This document shows, one piece after another, positions 1 to 11,800 of a stretch of DNA of 64,000 bases. The translations under genes and the position numbers were made by a program. The notes under the pieces are model-generated. The model was not told the DNA's origin. It saw nothing but the letters and a program-made list of their open reading frames with translations, and ran no database searches. Numbering within the stretch: position 1 is the stretch's first letter; each line of letters starts with the position of its first letter. This DNA comes from Callaeas wilsoni (lineage: Eukaryota > Chordata > Aves > Passeriformes > Callaeidae): the NCBI GenBank assembly GCA_013398955.1, contig VWPU01011829.1, positions 1 through 64,000 of the forward strand, given 5' to 3'.

Positions 1-356
1 CTGCTATGCAAAGAACACTTCCCTCCAAATCTGTCATCACAGGGGCGTTTGTGGGTTGTAAACTCCAGTGATCTGCTCTGGGTTTGGTCTCTGTCCCATG
101 CCCTCTCCATCGGACACATCCACCTTCTCAAAAGAGAAGTTGATAAGGAATTGTCCAAGTCCACTCCTCCACCAAATTAAATTCTACTTGAGAAATCCCC
201 TCAGTTGGCAGATAAAGGGTTTTTTGAATCCCATTTTAATCTCTGTGTTTGGGAGCAGCTCTGCAGGAAGCTGCTGTGAATGGCTCTCCAGTTATCACAG
301 GAGTTGCATGCACTATAAACCACAGAGATAAGGCTGTGGTTGAACTGGGGACTTTT

Positions 357-374
357 TATATATATATATATATA
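357..374. repeat. (TA)n microsatellite
   Basis: Nine TA units in a row. No gene is nearby. Confidence 0.9.
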
Positions 375-2817
375 ATTTCTTGCTCAAGAAGTTACTGGAT
401 TGATTTCATGCCTATTTCTGGATTCCTATATAAACTCCACTACATGCAGATGTCTGGTCCACTCACATCTTTAAAGTAATTAATCTTTTTTTCTTTCATT
501 GACACGGTTTCAGAAGTCTCTAGAAAGAAAGTTTCCCCCTGAAAACACATATATTTATTCTGAGCAATCTTCTGTATAGTTCTGAGGGCTTTTCCTATAT
601 TGATAACAGTTTCCTTGGAGGATTTCCGCCAAATGTGATCATCTTTCCTTTATTACTTTCTAAAAACTAGGATTTCCTCTTAAGGACTTCATAAAAAAAA
701 TAGTTAAGACAGCATATAGGTTAAATTCTGCTCTACTTAATGGCATTATGTAGACCATGGGCACAGCAAAAGTGTGTCTGGAAGTGAACTTTTCTTATTT
801 CTTTTATACACACAGACATTATTAGACCTTTAGAGAAAATAGTAATTTCATATGAGGGTGGCTAAATCTTCAAAGGGTCCTGGAAAAATATGTCTTATGG
901 CCAAACCATAGTTTATGGAAATCAGAGAAAAATAGAATGGCTCTCTTCTTTCACTTTGATTTTCCAACATGTATCTCGTACTGGACGAATTCCTACATTT
1001 ATTTCCATTTCAAATTGAGACTTGCACAAGACTTCAGATGTTCAGGAGAAGAGAGGGGAAAGCAGTGACATATTCCTCTATTGCTCTCACTGCTGTAATC
1101 AAGGATTATGCCCGAGGACTGTCTCTTAAAATCAGTATTATATTAACAGATTTCATTTTTCCCAGATGGAGAAACAAAAATTAGCAAGCTTTTTCCTGTG
1201 AAAAGCTTCAGTATAAACATTCCTTATTTTTAATGTAAGAACTGATCTGAGCAGGGTACTCAGTGGAATTCTTGAGTTGCTGGAGTGGTTTTGAGAAACT
1301 TCTGAGTGAACTGGGGAATGATTTTGGATGAAATATAATTAAAATTAAAATATTCATTGAACTCTTCAAATGCTTCTTGTCAATAATGAACAAGATAGAC
1401 AATTTCTCACGATTTTAAGGGAAAGAACTCAGCTTCTACTGCCTTAGATAGTAATTTTTTTCTTATTCTGGACATTACTGCAATGAAGACTTCCTCATAT
1501 ATGCATATATAAACCAGTATTGATTTCATGTTTAGATTTTCCCCACATTAATATATATTTCTAAAATATATAATTGAAAGTGCTTAAAACAATCTTTGAC
1601 ATAAAAATGCTGGGTTGTTCTTGTTTTGTTTGTTTGGTTGGTTTTTTTATTTTTTTTTTATTTTTTTCCTTTTGCAAAATATGATCTTAAAGGAAAAAAT
1701 TATTTTGGTTATTTTAAATTACTTCTTTTTCTTCTATAACACACCTATCTCCCTTCTGAATGCAATGTCCAAACTGGCATGGCTAGACTTACTTAGTTTA
1801 ATTTATTATCTAGTTAGAAAGAAAAAAGAGATAAATTTATGTATTTATAAAGGAACAAACAAATTTTCTTGCAAAGAAAATCAGAAAGACATTGGGAATA
1901 GATTTTTGCCTCCACTGAGTAAAAAGCCAAGGAGCACCAAGTCTTTTTTTTATCTCCAGTAGCCAGTGCAGGTAAGAGCAGGTAAGTAGTGTTAAAACAC
2001 ATGGATGACAAGCTGTGAAGTCTTGCAGCAGCACCGCCTTTGCTGTGCCTCTCTTCTGGCATTAATGCTCCTAATTAGCAGCCCAGACAGCCTTATACTG
2101 ACACTGTGGCTTGGGAAAGTGAAGCTGGAATGGATTTTTTCTGTGCCCCTTCTGCTATCAAGAATTTGCCATAATTGTGTCTGCAATGCCACTTTAAAAA
2201 TATGATTTTTATTAAAGATGTCACCATTCAATAAGTCAGACACACTGGTGTCTCAACTTTTAACAGCCATGTCCAGAGTGATTATTACATAAGTTGAAAA
2301 AGGAAAATTCAAGTGAAAAATATCCATCCATCTTTTTCAAATGACTCATCCTCAAATATCTGATTCCTCTGAATTAAATCAGCCTTTGCAGATACTCTTT
2401 GTTAGAAGCACAATACAGAACCTAAAATATGCTAAATTTAAATAAGCACTTTAAAGCATCCAGACTTCAAGTTCCTCAAAAGAAGAGAAAGCTTTTCCTT
2501 TTATTTGAGGAGTAAAATAATTGAAATTTCAATCAATTTGGTTACTGACAAAAATATCATTGGCTTTCTTTCAACCCTAGAGCATAATATACTGCATTAA
2601 AAACCTATAAATGTGAATACTGAGACAATGAGCAGCTTCCCCAAGCTAAAGAATTTTCAAAAATATAAGATTAATCTAAATATTATGAATACTTAATGAA
2701 AGCATCTTGATAGCTCAGAAAGACACAAAATCTCTCAGAGACGTGGTGGATTCAGGCATTTTGAGATTCAGGCGTTCGGCTTCCAACCAGATACAGAAGA
2801 CAATAACTCTGGGCTTT

Positions 2818-2990
2818 TGGTGAGGAGCTGGGACAGGCTGTGGGTGCCCCTGGATCCCTGGAAGTGTCCAAGGCCAGGCTGGACGGGGCTTGGAGCAGCC
2901 TGGGACAGTGGAAGGTGTCCGTGCCCATGGCAGGGAATGAGATGATCTCAGAGGTCTCTTTCAACCCAAACCATTCTGTGATTCCACGAC
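2818..2990 (+). mobile_element. CR1 LINE 3' fragment
   Basis: This is the 3' end of an avian CR1 retrotransposon. It has the typical run GGATCCCTGGAAGTGTCCAA, then GGCCAGGCTGGACGGGGC, then TTTCAACCCAAACC and the terminal ATTCTGTGATTC. Compared with the copy at 27650-27940 it lacks part of the segment before GGATCC. It is 5' truncated, as most CR1 copies are, and antisense to LRP1B. Confidence 0.88.
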
Positions 2991-4576
2991 CCTACTTTGG
3001 CTGAGGTGGAATACTGAGCGGGTGCTGAGAGAGAAATGTGGAAGTGTGAGTTTAATACACTTCCTTCTCCCACTGGGAATCCAACAAAACCATATTAACA
3101 AGAATCATCAGCAACATTCTCTTCTAACAAATTCCTTTACAGAGCACTCGGAGGAAATGCAATGATGCCTCAGATAGGCTTATGTCTTTCCCAGGAATTT
3201 CACAGCAGGGTACCAAAATCTGGTCCTAAATTCTTAACCATATTTCCTCTTTTGCTTTTGTTATAAAATGATTCTGTAGGAAATGCATCGAGTTTCTGAA
3301 ATGAGTCAGATGAATGAAATTTCTGTTATTTGGTCATTCACAACAGAGCTGGCTGTGATGCCAATGGGTTAAACAGGCAAGGAAAAAGTGTGAAACAATT
3401 AAATAAGGGCCTTGTGAGTGGCCCTATCTCTTAATCCTGACTGTTAAGATTTTTATAGAGACTGAATTTTCTGATATCAATCTCATGTCAGAAGTAAGTA
3501 AGAATAGTTGAAAACCATAACATTCCTAATTTCTGCATTATTGAGTTTCAAACACATTGCCCAGCGATTGCAAACCTGTAATGGGGTCCCAGTGGCCCGT
3601 GTACATGCTGAACAATAAAGACAGATTTATAGAGGTACATAGCTATAACAGTCTCATTTTTTTCTTTTTAGCTGCACATTCAAAAGCTTCTTATAAATCT
3701 ACTGAGACTGTAAATCAAACCCAGTTATTTACTTCAAAGCAGTTAAGTCACCCACTGTTAAAATTAAAGCATAATTCAGCTGCAACAGGCATCCCATCAA
3801 GCACGTGGCCTGGGAGAGCCGCTGCAGGGACAGGCGTGGCTGCACCAGGCTGTGCCATTCCCTTCCCTCAACCGCCTCCCAGCAGAGCCAGAAATCCACC
3901 ACCTTCCACCTCCCTAGGACTGCCCCCTGCACGGGCTAGGAACCCCAAAAACCGTCATCACACAACAATAAAGCCACTTAAACGTCTTCCCCCAGACAGG
4001 CTAAGCAGTAGATTATTACGATGTAAAGAGATGCCAATAAATAAATGGAGTTACTTTCACAGTGCAAAGTGTTTAAGAGAAATTACTTCCAGAGAAAGTT
4101 CAAACAGCTTAATACCAGAGGTAAGCCACGGTGCTTTAAGAAACGCTTTTGGGAGGATAATTTAGAAGTGAATTATCTCTGACAACTCTTAAAGAGTGGG
4201 TTAGGCAACAAAGGAAACTCACGCTGCACATTTTTTGTAGAAGGCGACATTTGTCAGAGAACACTCATTCACAGGACCCAGATATGCTGTAGGTTCTTGC
4301 AGGTACAATGCAGGTCATAATTTTGTAGGGTAATTTTGTCTGGAGCCCATTCTAGTTGCTGTTAGCAATATATGGTCTGGACAATATGAAATGCAGGACA
4401 TGGCATGACCCACTGCTGTACATCAATCCCAAGGGACATTATTGCACTCCATTTTAATCAGAAGGTAATACTGACCATAGAGTGTTTAATTTTTTATACA
4501 GACATATCCATATTGGGCACAAGAGTCTTTGTCTTCGTCTCAAATATATTAGGGGTAAAGAGAAGACATTACAATT

Positions 4577-4636
4577 AAAAAAAAAAAACAAAAACAAAAC
4601 CAACAAAACAACAACAACAAAACAAACAAAAAAAAT
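4577..4636. repeat. A-rich (CAAA/CAA)n low-complexity tract
   Basis: About 60 bp made of A runs broken by single C bases. It contains four tandem ACA units. Confidence 0.85.
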
Positions 4637-6029
4637 TTGCTAAAATTAATTGAACTTGTTTTTAATATAATTAAACTCTGCATACAGAGTCCATTTTTAA
4701 GCCAGTTTGAGAATTACAGTTTAGACAATACTAGACAATCTAAAAATATTCTCAGTAATAAAAAATACGACCTGCACAGTTAGCAAACATGTACCTCATT
4801 TCTTCACACAGTATTTTGGAAACAAAACCCTATAATGTACTTTACTAGATGAAATGGCCTCTTTTTAGGGTTGCTAAGGAAAGGAAAAGAAATTGCTTCT
4901 TATGTTAAGGACATTAAGCTTTTTTCTTCATCTTTTCCCTTCCCTTTAACAGAGGGATTGTCACGCCATGCCATCAGCAGGCTGGTACTTCTGCAGGACT
5001 CTGAAACCACTGCACAGCACCTACAAAAGTCATTTGAGCAAAACAAACAAATAAAACCCTTCCTGTCTACTAATGCTGCCAACTGACTATAACAAATGCA
5101 TCCCATGTAAACATTACCTCATCCTCCCTTTCTCTCTCTCTGTCCTTGTCTTTTTTTCATCCATTTATTACAAATTTTCAATATCAAAATAGTAACCTTT
5201 GAGGAGAAGACTGTTATTCATTATATGTGGCCTGACAAACAAAGCAGTCAAGTGCCTAGACTTAAAATATCGATATTGTTACTGCACTTAAAAAATAAAA
5301 AAATAAATCCTTGCTAACTTATTTCCAATAATGCAAAAAATAAAAATAAAACATGGCTTTAGATTTCTACATAAATTATTTTTCTATCCATTTTCAACTA
5401 CACCTCAGGACACTGCTTTTTTGCTGTTGTTTATTTATTTCTCTCATCACCACAGTAGTGCTGCTATTGGTCTACCTGAGCATTATCTTAAACCAGAATG
5501 GCACCATAGATCCCATTAAAGGTCTCATAAATCACTCAGAGAGCTGGTGCTTCCAGAAATATGCCACAGCTCAATGAGCTTATATGTGCAGAACCTGACC
5601 TTTGCTTTCAGGCAGCTTCCAGCCCTTCCCAAAACCGGCCTCTCCAGGAAGATATGAGCCCATAATCCCACCTCTTCACAACCACCGAAGTCCCAGGTAC
5701 CTTGTGCCAACCACTCCCACCTTGGGTATCCCCCAGCATTTCAGGTTTTGAACCTCACAGCCTCTGTTGTTCTACATTTAGAGGGGAAAAGACAAGCACT
5801 GGCCTCCTACCAGCATATTGCCTTTCTTCCTAAATCACCGCTCCTTTCATGTAAACTCTAAAAAGAAATTGTCCCAAGCCTTGCAAAGAAGTGCAGAGGA
5901 GAAGCATAAATATGCATCACATCCTCCTCCAGGTCCTCTTGTCTTTCTCCTAGCAATAACTTCTGCCTGTAATGTGTTATAAATACATATTATAATATTG
6001 GCTTTCTGCAAATATTAAAGGATGTTATA

Positions 6030-6570
6030 TGTGTAATGTTAAAATAGCTTTACTATAAGGCTATAGGTTTTTTAGCTAATGCCTTTATTTCTGTTATTAA
6101 TAGTAGTAAAATAGACGATATAGTTATATCAATTAAACTGTCTGCTTAGCTGGATAACATCCAGTGAACGCGTGCTGGACCTCCCTCTGCTACTGACTTA
6201 CCAACTATCAGCAACTACCGTCTGCAAACACCATGGAACAAAGCCCCAGGTGGAGGAGAGAACAAGAACGGACTAAATCCACAGTTAAGGAATGCGCATG
6301 CTCTAAAAAAGGGGACCCAAGGAGGAGTCGTGCTAAACAGTTCCTGGAAAATGTAAACTAGTATGAATATGCATAATTGTTTATGAATATACGTTCTGCT
6401 GATGCAATAGTAAAGGTATATCAAGGCTGTCCCCGCAATAGCAGGTGTGCTCTGGGCTGAGTGCCAAGGGTACCCAGCACTGTTTTTTTGCTTTAGTGTT
6501 TTTGTCCCTTATTGTCTCTTTATTAAAACTTTTAAATCCTAACAGGAAAGTGAACCTTGTTTTTCACAAA
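6030..6570 (+). mobile_element. Probable ERVL-like LTR, boundaries uncertain
   Basis: The block holds the layout of an avian LTR: an AT-rich beginning, a GC-richer middle, then TGTCCCTTATTGTCTC and TTATTAAAACTTTT close to the end. That last part resembles the polyadenylation region of bird ERVL-type LTRs as I remember them. I could not find a clean target-site duplication or exact TG/CA ends, and there is no second copy in the window to compare with. It is antisense to LRP1B. It may be a decayed LTR or another repeat. Confidence 0.45.
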
Positions 6571-7097
6571 CGTTTTTTGCCAACCCTGGTGCAGAATCGG
6601 TTCTGTGCCGAGGGATCCGGAGGGCAGCACAGGACACGGTGTAACGCTGGCTGCAGCAGGGCACAGCTCCAGGTGCTCCTCAGACCCTCGTCCCTCCAGC
6701 CAGCAGCAGCTCTGCTCTACAGGGCACGGATCACAGAGCTTTCACAGGCTGTCATAAAATACGTTTTCTCATTACATCATCTTACCTGAATTGCCTTTTC
6801 CCAGGGGTTTTGTTTCTGAAGGTAATGCAGTGGTTATGACTGCTTAAAACAAATCTGAATTTTGCAACTGGTTGTACAGACTCAATGACTAAAAAATATA
6901 TTCTCCAAAGAGTCTTAAAAGGAAAGTAGATATTTTCAGTATATGCACAACTAGAAGAGAAAGGCACTAAGAGAAAAGGCACTAATCTTTTCTAACACAT
7001 TATACTTATCTCCTTATGCACCCAGATAAAAACTCCCCCAAAGATGGGGTCGTACATTTAAGTAAAATAGCAATAAATGGCATTCAAGACAAGTCCA

Positions 7098-7548
7098 GTT
7101 GTTAGGGCAACAAGGCTGGTGAGGGGCATGGAACACAAGCCCCGTGAGGAACGGCTGAGGGAGCTGGGGTTGTTTAGCCTGGAGAAGAGGAGACTCAGAC
7201 GTGACCTTATCACTCTCTACAACTTCTTGAAAGGTGGTTGTAGTGAGAGGGGGGTTGGTCTCTTTCTCCAGGCAACAACTGATAGAACAAGAGGACACAG
7301 TCTTAAGTTGCGTCAAGGGAAATATAGGTTGGATATTAGGAGAAATTTTTTTACAGAAAGAGTGATAAAATATTGGAATGGTCTACCCAGAGAGGTGGTG
7401 GAATCACCATCCCTGGCCGTATTTAAAAAGAGACTGGATGTGGCACTCAGTGCCATGGTTTAGTTTAGTTGAGGTGTTGGGACAGAGGTTGGATTCGATG
7501 ATCTTGAAGGTCTCTTCCAACTTGAAATATATGTAAATGTATGTATGT
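7098..7548 (+). mobile_element. CR1 LINE 3' fragment with flanking 12-bp duplication
   Basis: A 451-bp CR1 3' segment contains an uninterrupted 128-codon frame (7077-7463) with motifs [36 protein letters not shown] and [12 protein letters not shown]. Such peptides are common in spurious avian protein predictions derived from CR1. It ends in AT-rich TGTAAATGTATGTATGT instead of the usual CR1 octamers. The 12-mer AAGACAAGTCCA occurs directly before (7086-7097) and after (7549-7560). The intact frame suggests a fairly young insertion. It is not a functional gene. Confidence 0.85.
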
Positions 7549-8454
7549 AAGACAAGTCCAAAAGTGCCAAAAGGAACGAGGGTGCCCTGAAGTGCCAGTT
7601 GTGGCGCAGATCCCCACACACTGCTCAGTCAGCTCATTATTTTTGCTTACACAGTGTGACAGAAATGTAACGGAATTACACAGGCAAAGAGAACCCAAAC
7701 TTCGTCCCCAGATCAGAACTGTCACGGTGAATGCCTGGCCCAGCACATCGAGTGGCAGCTGCTGGGTGACCTGCTGATAACATGCCGGACATCAATTTTA
7801 TGCAAGCAAACTGATCCTTTGCATATCCTGTCCTTCTCATTTAATTGCTTACAATGGTCCCAAGACTTTTTTTTCCCAGAACAAAGAAAATCAGAAGTCT
7901 GACTTTAGCAAAAGTGAACTACTCCAGTTAGAACATTTGTTGCATGTAATTCGCCAGTTTTAGAAAAGTGCTTCTCTCAACTATTACAAATGTGCAAGGA
8001 AAAAAAAAGATTTTATTATATTCAACTCAACTGACAAATAGTGAAAAGGGCGACATTTGTTGTTACACTTCATTTCATGATGCTGACACGATCCATAAGG
8101 TTTTCATCATTTCAAGTTCTACTCCAAAGCTGAGGTCAAAAGAAAGTTGAAAACAAACCAAATTTGTTTCATTCTAAGTAGAAATCCACAATTTTGTGTG
8201 TTGAGAACAAAAACAATACTTCCACGGACTGGTGATATTACTTGCTGAGCCAGTCATTGCTTCTGCCAGTCAAAGGAGTTAAAAACTGAAGAAAGCAATC
8301 CTATATTAAATCCCCACAATCAGATGGTGGTTTTAATTTGTCATGTCCATCACAATCTAAGTAATAATCACAACTTTGCAAAATATGCAATTCATCTTTT
8401 TGTAAGGGCTCCTGATAAAGTGATAAGGAAAGAACAAGCCCTTTATTTATTCTG

Positions 8455-8469
8455 ACACACACACACACA
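8455..8469. repeat. (AC)n microsatellite
   Basis: A short uninterrupted AC run of about 15 bases. Confidence 0.85.
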
Positions 8470-8818
8470 TTTTGGTGTGTCTCTGCCATAGGCTCCAGTC
8501 CAGCACAGAAACACCCAGGCTGCTGAGTACAGAAAGCAGATTAGGCAAGAGTTTAAGGTGCTATAGCAACTGGTTTTAATTTCATCACATATGTAGCTTC
8601 TACTTCAGATTTACTTCTATTAATGCAATTATTCATGACTATTTCTTTCTGAAAAGCATGCTCTCCATTTACCCTTTTCCCTGCAGTAGAACAAAGCATC
8701 AGATCAAAATCTGAGTTTCAAAACACGGTGATTTCCAGAGGCCACAACTTTGATCAGGAGTGGCAATGTTTGTGATTTTAGTCTATGACTCTTTTCCTTG
8801 CATAAGACATGCAAACAG

Positions 8819-8870
8819 ATTTTTTTTTTCTATTTTTTTTTTCTTTTTTTTTTTTTTTTTTCCTTTTCTT
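8819..8870. repeat. Poly-T/pyrimidine tract
   Basis: About 50 bp of T with a few C and one A, the longest T-rich tract in the window. It creates spurious Phe/Lys open frames on both strands. Confidence 0.9.
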
Positions 8871-11800
8871 TCCCTGCTGCTTCCCATAGATATGCAGCAG
8901 GTGGAATGTGTGGTTCAGTTGTGCTTTTCCCTGTGGGTCACTCCCCTGCAGAATCAGATCTCTGGGTAGCACAGAGAGCACAGAGAATTCCTAACACCGC
9001 TCAGGCTCATTGCTAACAAAATACTGTTCCCTCATGGCTTTAGCTACTGATAAATCCCTGTCTGGGATGGACTTTGGTCTGTAACTGCTCAAGTGCTTCA
9101 CTTTTTATATCTAAACATGGTTCCAGTTATGATGCTGGATGTAAACAAACCATATTTTGGAGTTTATAGTTTTTATGTCCCCTTTGCTCCTATAAAGACA
9201 AAAGTACTTTCAAAGAAGACAGAGACTTTTTAAAGTTTCCTGCAATGTTTGTCTGTGCCTCAGGAAAATTCTTTAGGAGGCAGAAGAACTCATTTAATGA
9301 CACAATCAAAAGTGCATTATGAAAAAAAAAAAAGCCGAAATAAAAGAATTCTTGACTTCTTCAGTTGACTTTAGTGGAGTGTTTTAGGTTTTTAATGAAG
9401 TCTGAATTAAATATTTGCATTAATAAATAAATATCTGGAAGTGTGTGGCAAATTTGCTGTCAATTAGTCTAAATGAAGCAAACTTGGTTAGCATCGTGTG
9501 TGAGATGCATTTACAAAGATATTTTACCACTCAAAAAGAACCACTGGCTAAATCGTAAGACATGTGAAATTTATAAACATAACAATAAAGTACCAGTAGA
9601 AAGCAAAAAAAAAGTTATGTATATGTAATTAGCATATTGAAATATACTGAAATATTATTCAGATATTTTAATACCGTTGAGAAAGTTTCCAAGAGAGAAT
9701 TTGAAACCCCAAGTTCATAAACAACTTTACTGAAATGGGCAGGTTACAAGTGTTTCTCTTCTATTTATCTCCTATGTCTGTCTTCCTTGGGAGAAAGGCA
9801 GGAGACAAGCTTCTGTGAATACTGAGGAAATGTGGAATAATTCCAAGAACAGTTCCAGTGGCTACCAAGTAAAAACCACAATAAAGCCAAGACGGTGCAT
9901 ACGGATGTCAAAGTTTTATGGAAAAATGTGAGTCTAATCCCATAAAACATGTAATAATTAATGCCACATTTCAAGGGGAAAAAAAAAATAAATTACTTGT
10001 GAATTTTCTTTTTTGTTTAACCAATACTTCACTACTGTTGTATATTAAGATATGAATGCTTTTGTAAAATATTCACTACAAAACTGTGTGATCTACTTTA
10101 GTAGAAACCTACTTATCTATACATTACATCTTTATAGCCCCCACAATTATTTCTTTCCATCTCCACAGCTTTGTTAACACAATCAAAATGTTACTGTTTT
10201 ACAAGCAGCATAAGAATTTGATTTGACAGAGACAAAGAGGCCCTCAGCATTCCGACTGATAAAGATAAATTTACGTGCTTACTGCTACTATGAGAAAAAA
10301 AGTCCTTTTTTCTTTACAGAACCCTTCTGCTGCTGTGGGAGTTTGCTTGCTTGCTCTTGGATTTCCTCCCTGGTGCAAGAGCTTTTCTACCCAGGATAGC
10401 CTGGGATGTAAGGAAAACATAAAAAGATCCAGTCATGTTCCACTTTAGGACAACAATGAAGCTGGAATAAGGATGGAAGTCCAAAAATGGTGAGCTAGGA
10501 AGTTGATAAAACAGGGAAAAGGGAATATGACAATTCAACACTGAAATTATTTGTCTTTTTGCAGAGACAGCATTCAGGAGATTGTTCCAGGCAGAGCCTA
10601 GGAGTTCAGAGAAGGGAAAAAACCAAAACAAAACCAAAGCAATCAAAAAATTGCACTGAGAAATGCCATTGAGCTAAGGCTTCTTATTCCCTGTACTCAG
10701 TCTGAGATTTAACTGTCCAGGGCACAACCACTGAAAAGTAAATAAAAGAAGAACAGACAGCATGCTGGCTTTGCTACGAACAGAAGGCAGGCACAGAGTT
10801 TTGACCAATGTCAATGCAAGATCAATTGTGGAAGCTGGGTGAGTAACAAAGCTTAAAAAATAGTAACATCCCATCTTTGAACAACTAAAACCATCCATTT
10901 GTGGCAATTAACAAGCAGTTAATAAGTAGCTCTGGTGTCAAGAAGGATTAAGTGCAGATAACCTAACTTTGGAGGGAAATGGCACCAATTCAGGCTCTCT
11001 GCCATGGGAGCTTGTGCCTCAGAGTGACATAACACAGTGTTGTGGTGACAATACTCTAACCAGCAGAACAATTCCCAGGCCAGATGGAATAGTCTGTATC
11101 CAAAAGATGCACCAAAAGCAGACAGATCTTTCACAACTAATATTTAGAACCCTCTAATAGAGGCAAGGCCCTCTTAGGGTTTCAGCTACACCCATATCTT
11201 ATCTTTTGTGCAAACACCCTTGAGAATTGAGATACAGACCTGATTATATGAATATTATTCATTAAAAAAAGATAAGGAATTTGCAGTACACACCACAAAG
11301 GATGATACCCGAGTGATCGCGCTTGTTGGAACAGAAAGGTTGGATGAATAGATATGAACTACCCTTATCCTTCCAGTAACCCTGATACCCATCAAAAAGG
11401 CTGTGCAGAAACAATATTCAGCAAAGACTAGCCTGGAGCTGAAGAGAGGAGCACACTGATAAAAGGAATTTTCTGTACAGGCCTAAGTCTCCAAAGGAGT
11501 CTTGTCTTTACAGGGAACAGAAAAACTCTCTGAAAAAGGACCATTATCAGACAGCAATGTTTCCTGCACTAAATAAAAGTCCGTATTGCACTAGGAAAGT
11601 GCCTTATTGAGGCTGCTTCAAATCCTGGATCAAGAGCTCTGTAAGTTCAGGGACACCAGAATGAGGAATAAAAATATGGACAGTTGCAAAGAAAGCATTT
11701 CCCAAATCATGGAGGATGAACATTCAGCTAAAGTTTTGGACTTGGGCCTAAAATATCTAACAGCACATGGAAATTAAACCAAAATGTAAACAGGGAAACA

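Noticed and set aside
7077..7463. 128-codon plus-strand frame as a protein-coding gene
   Set aside because: It is the translated 3' part of a CR1 retrotransposon.
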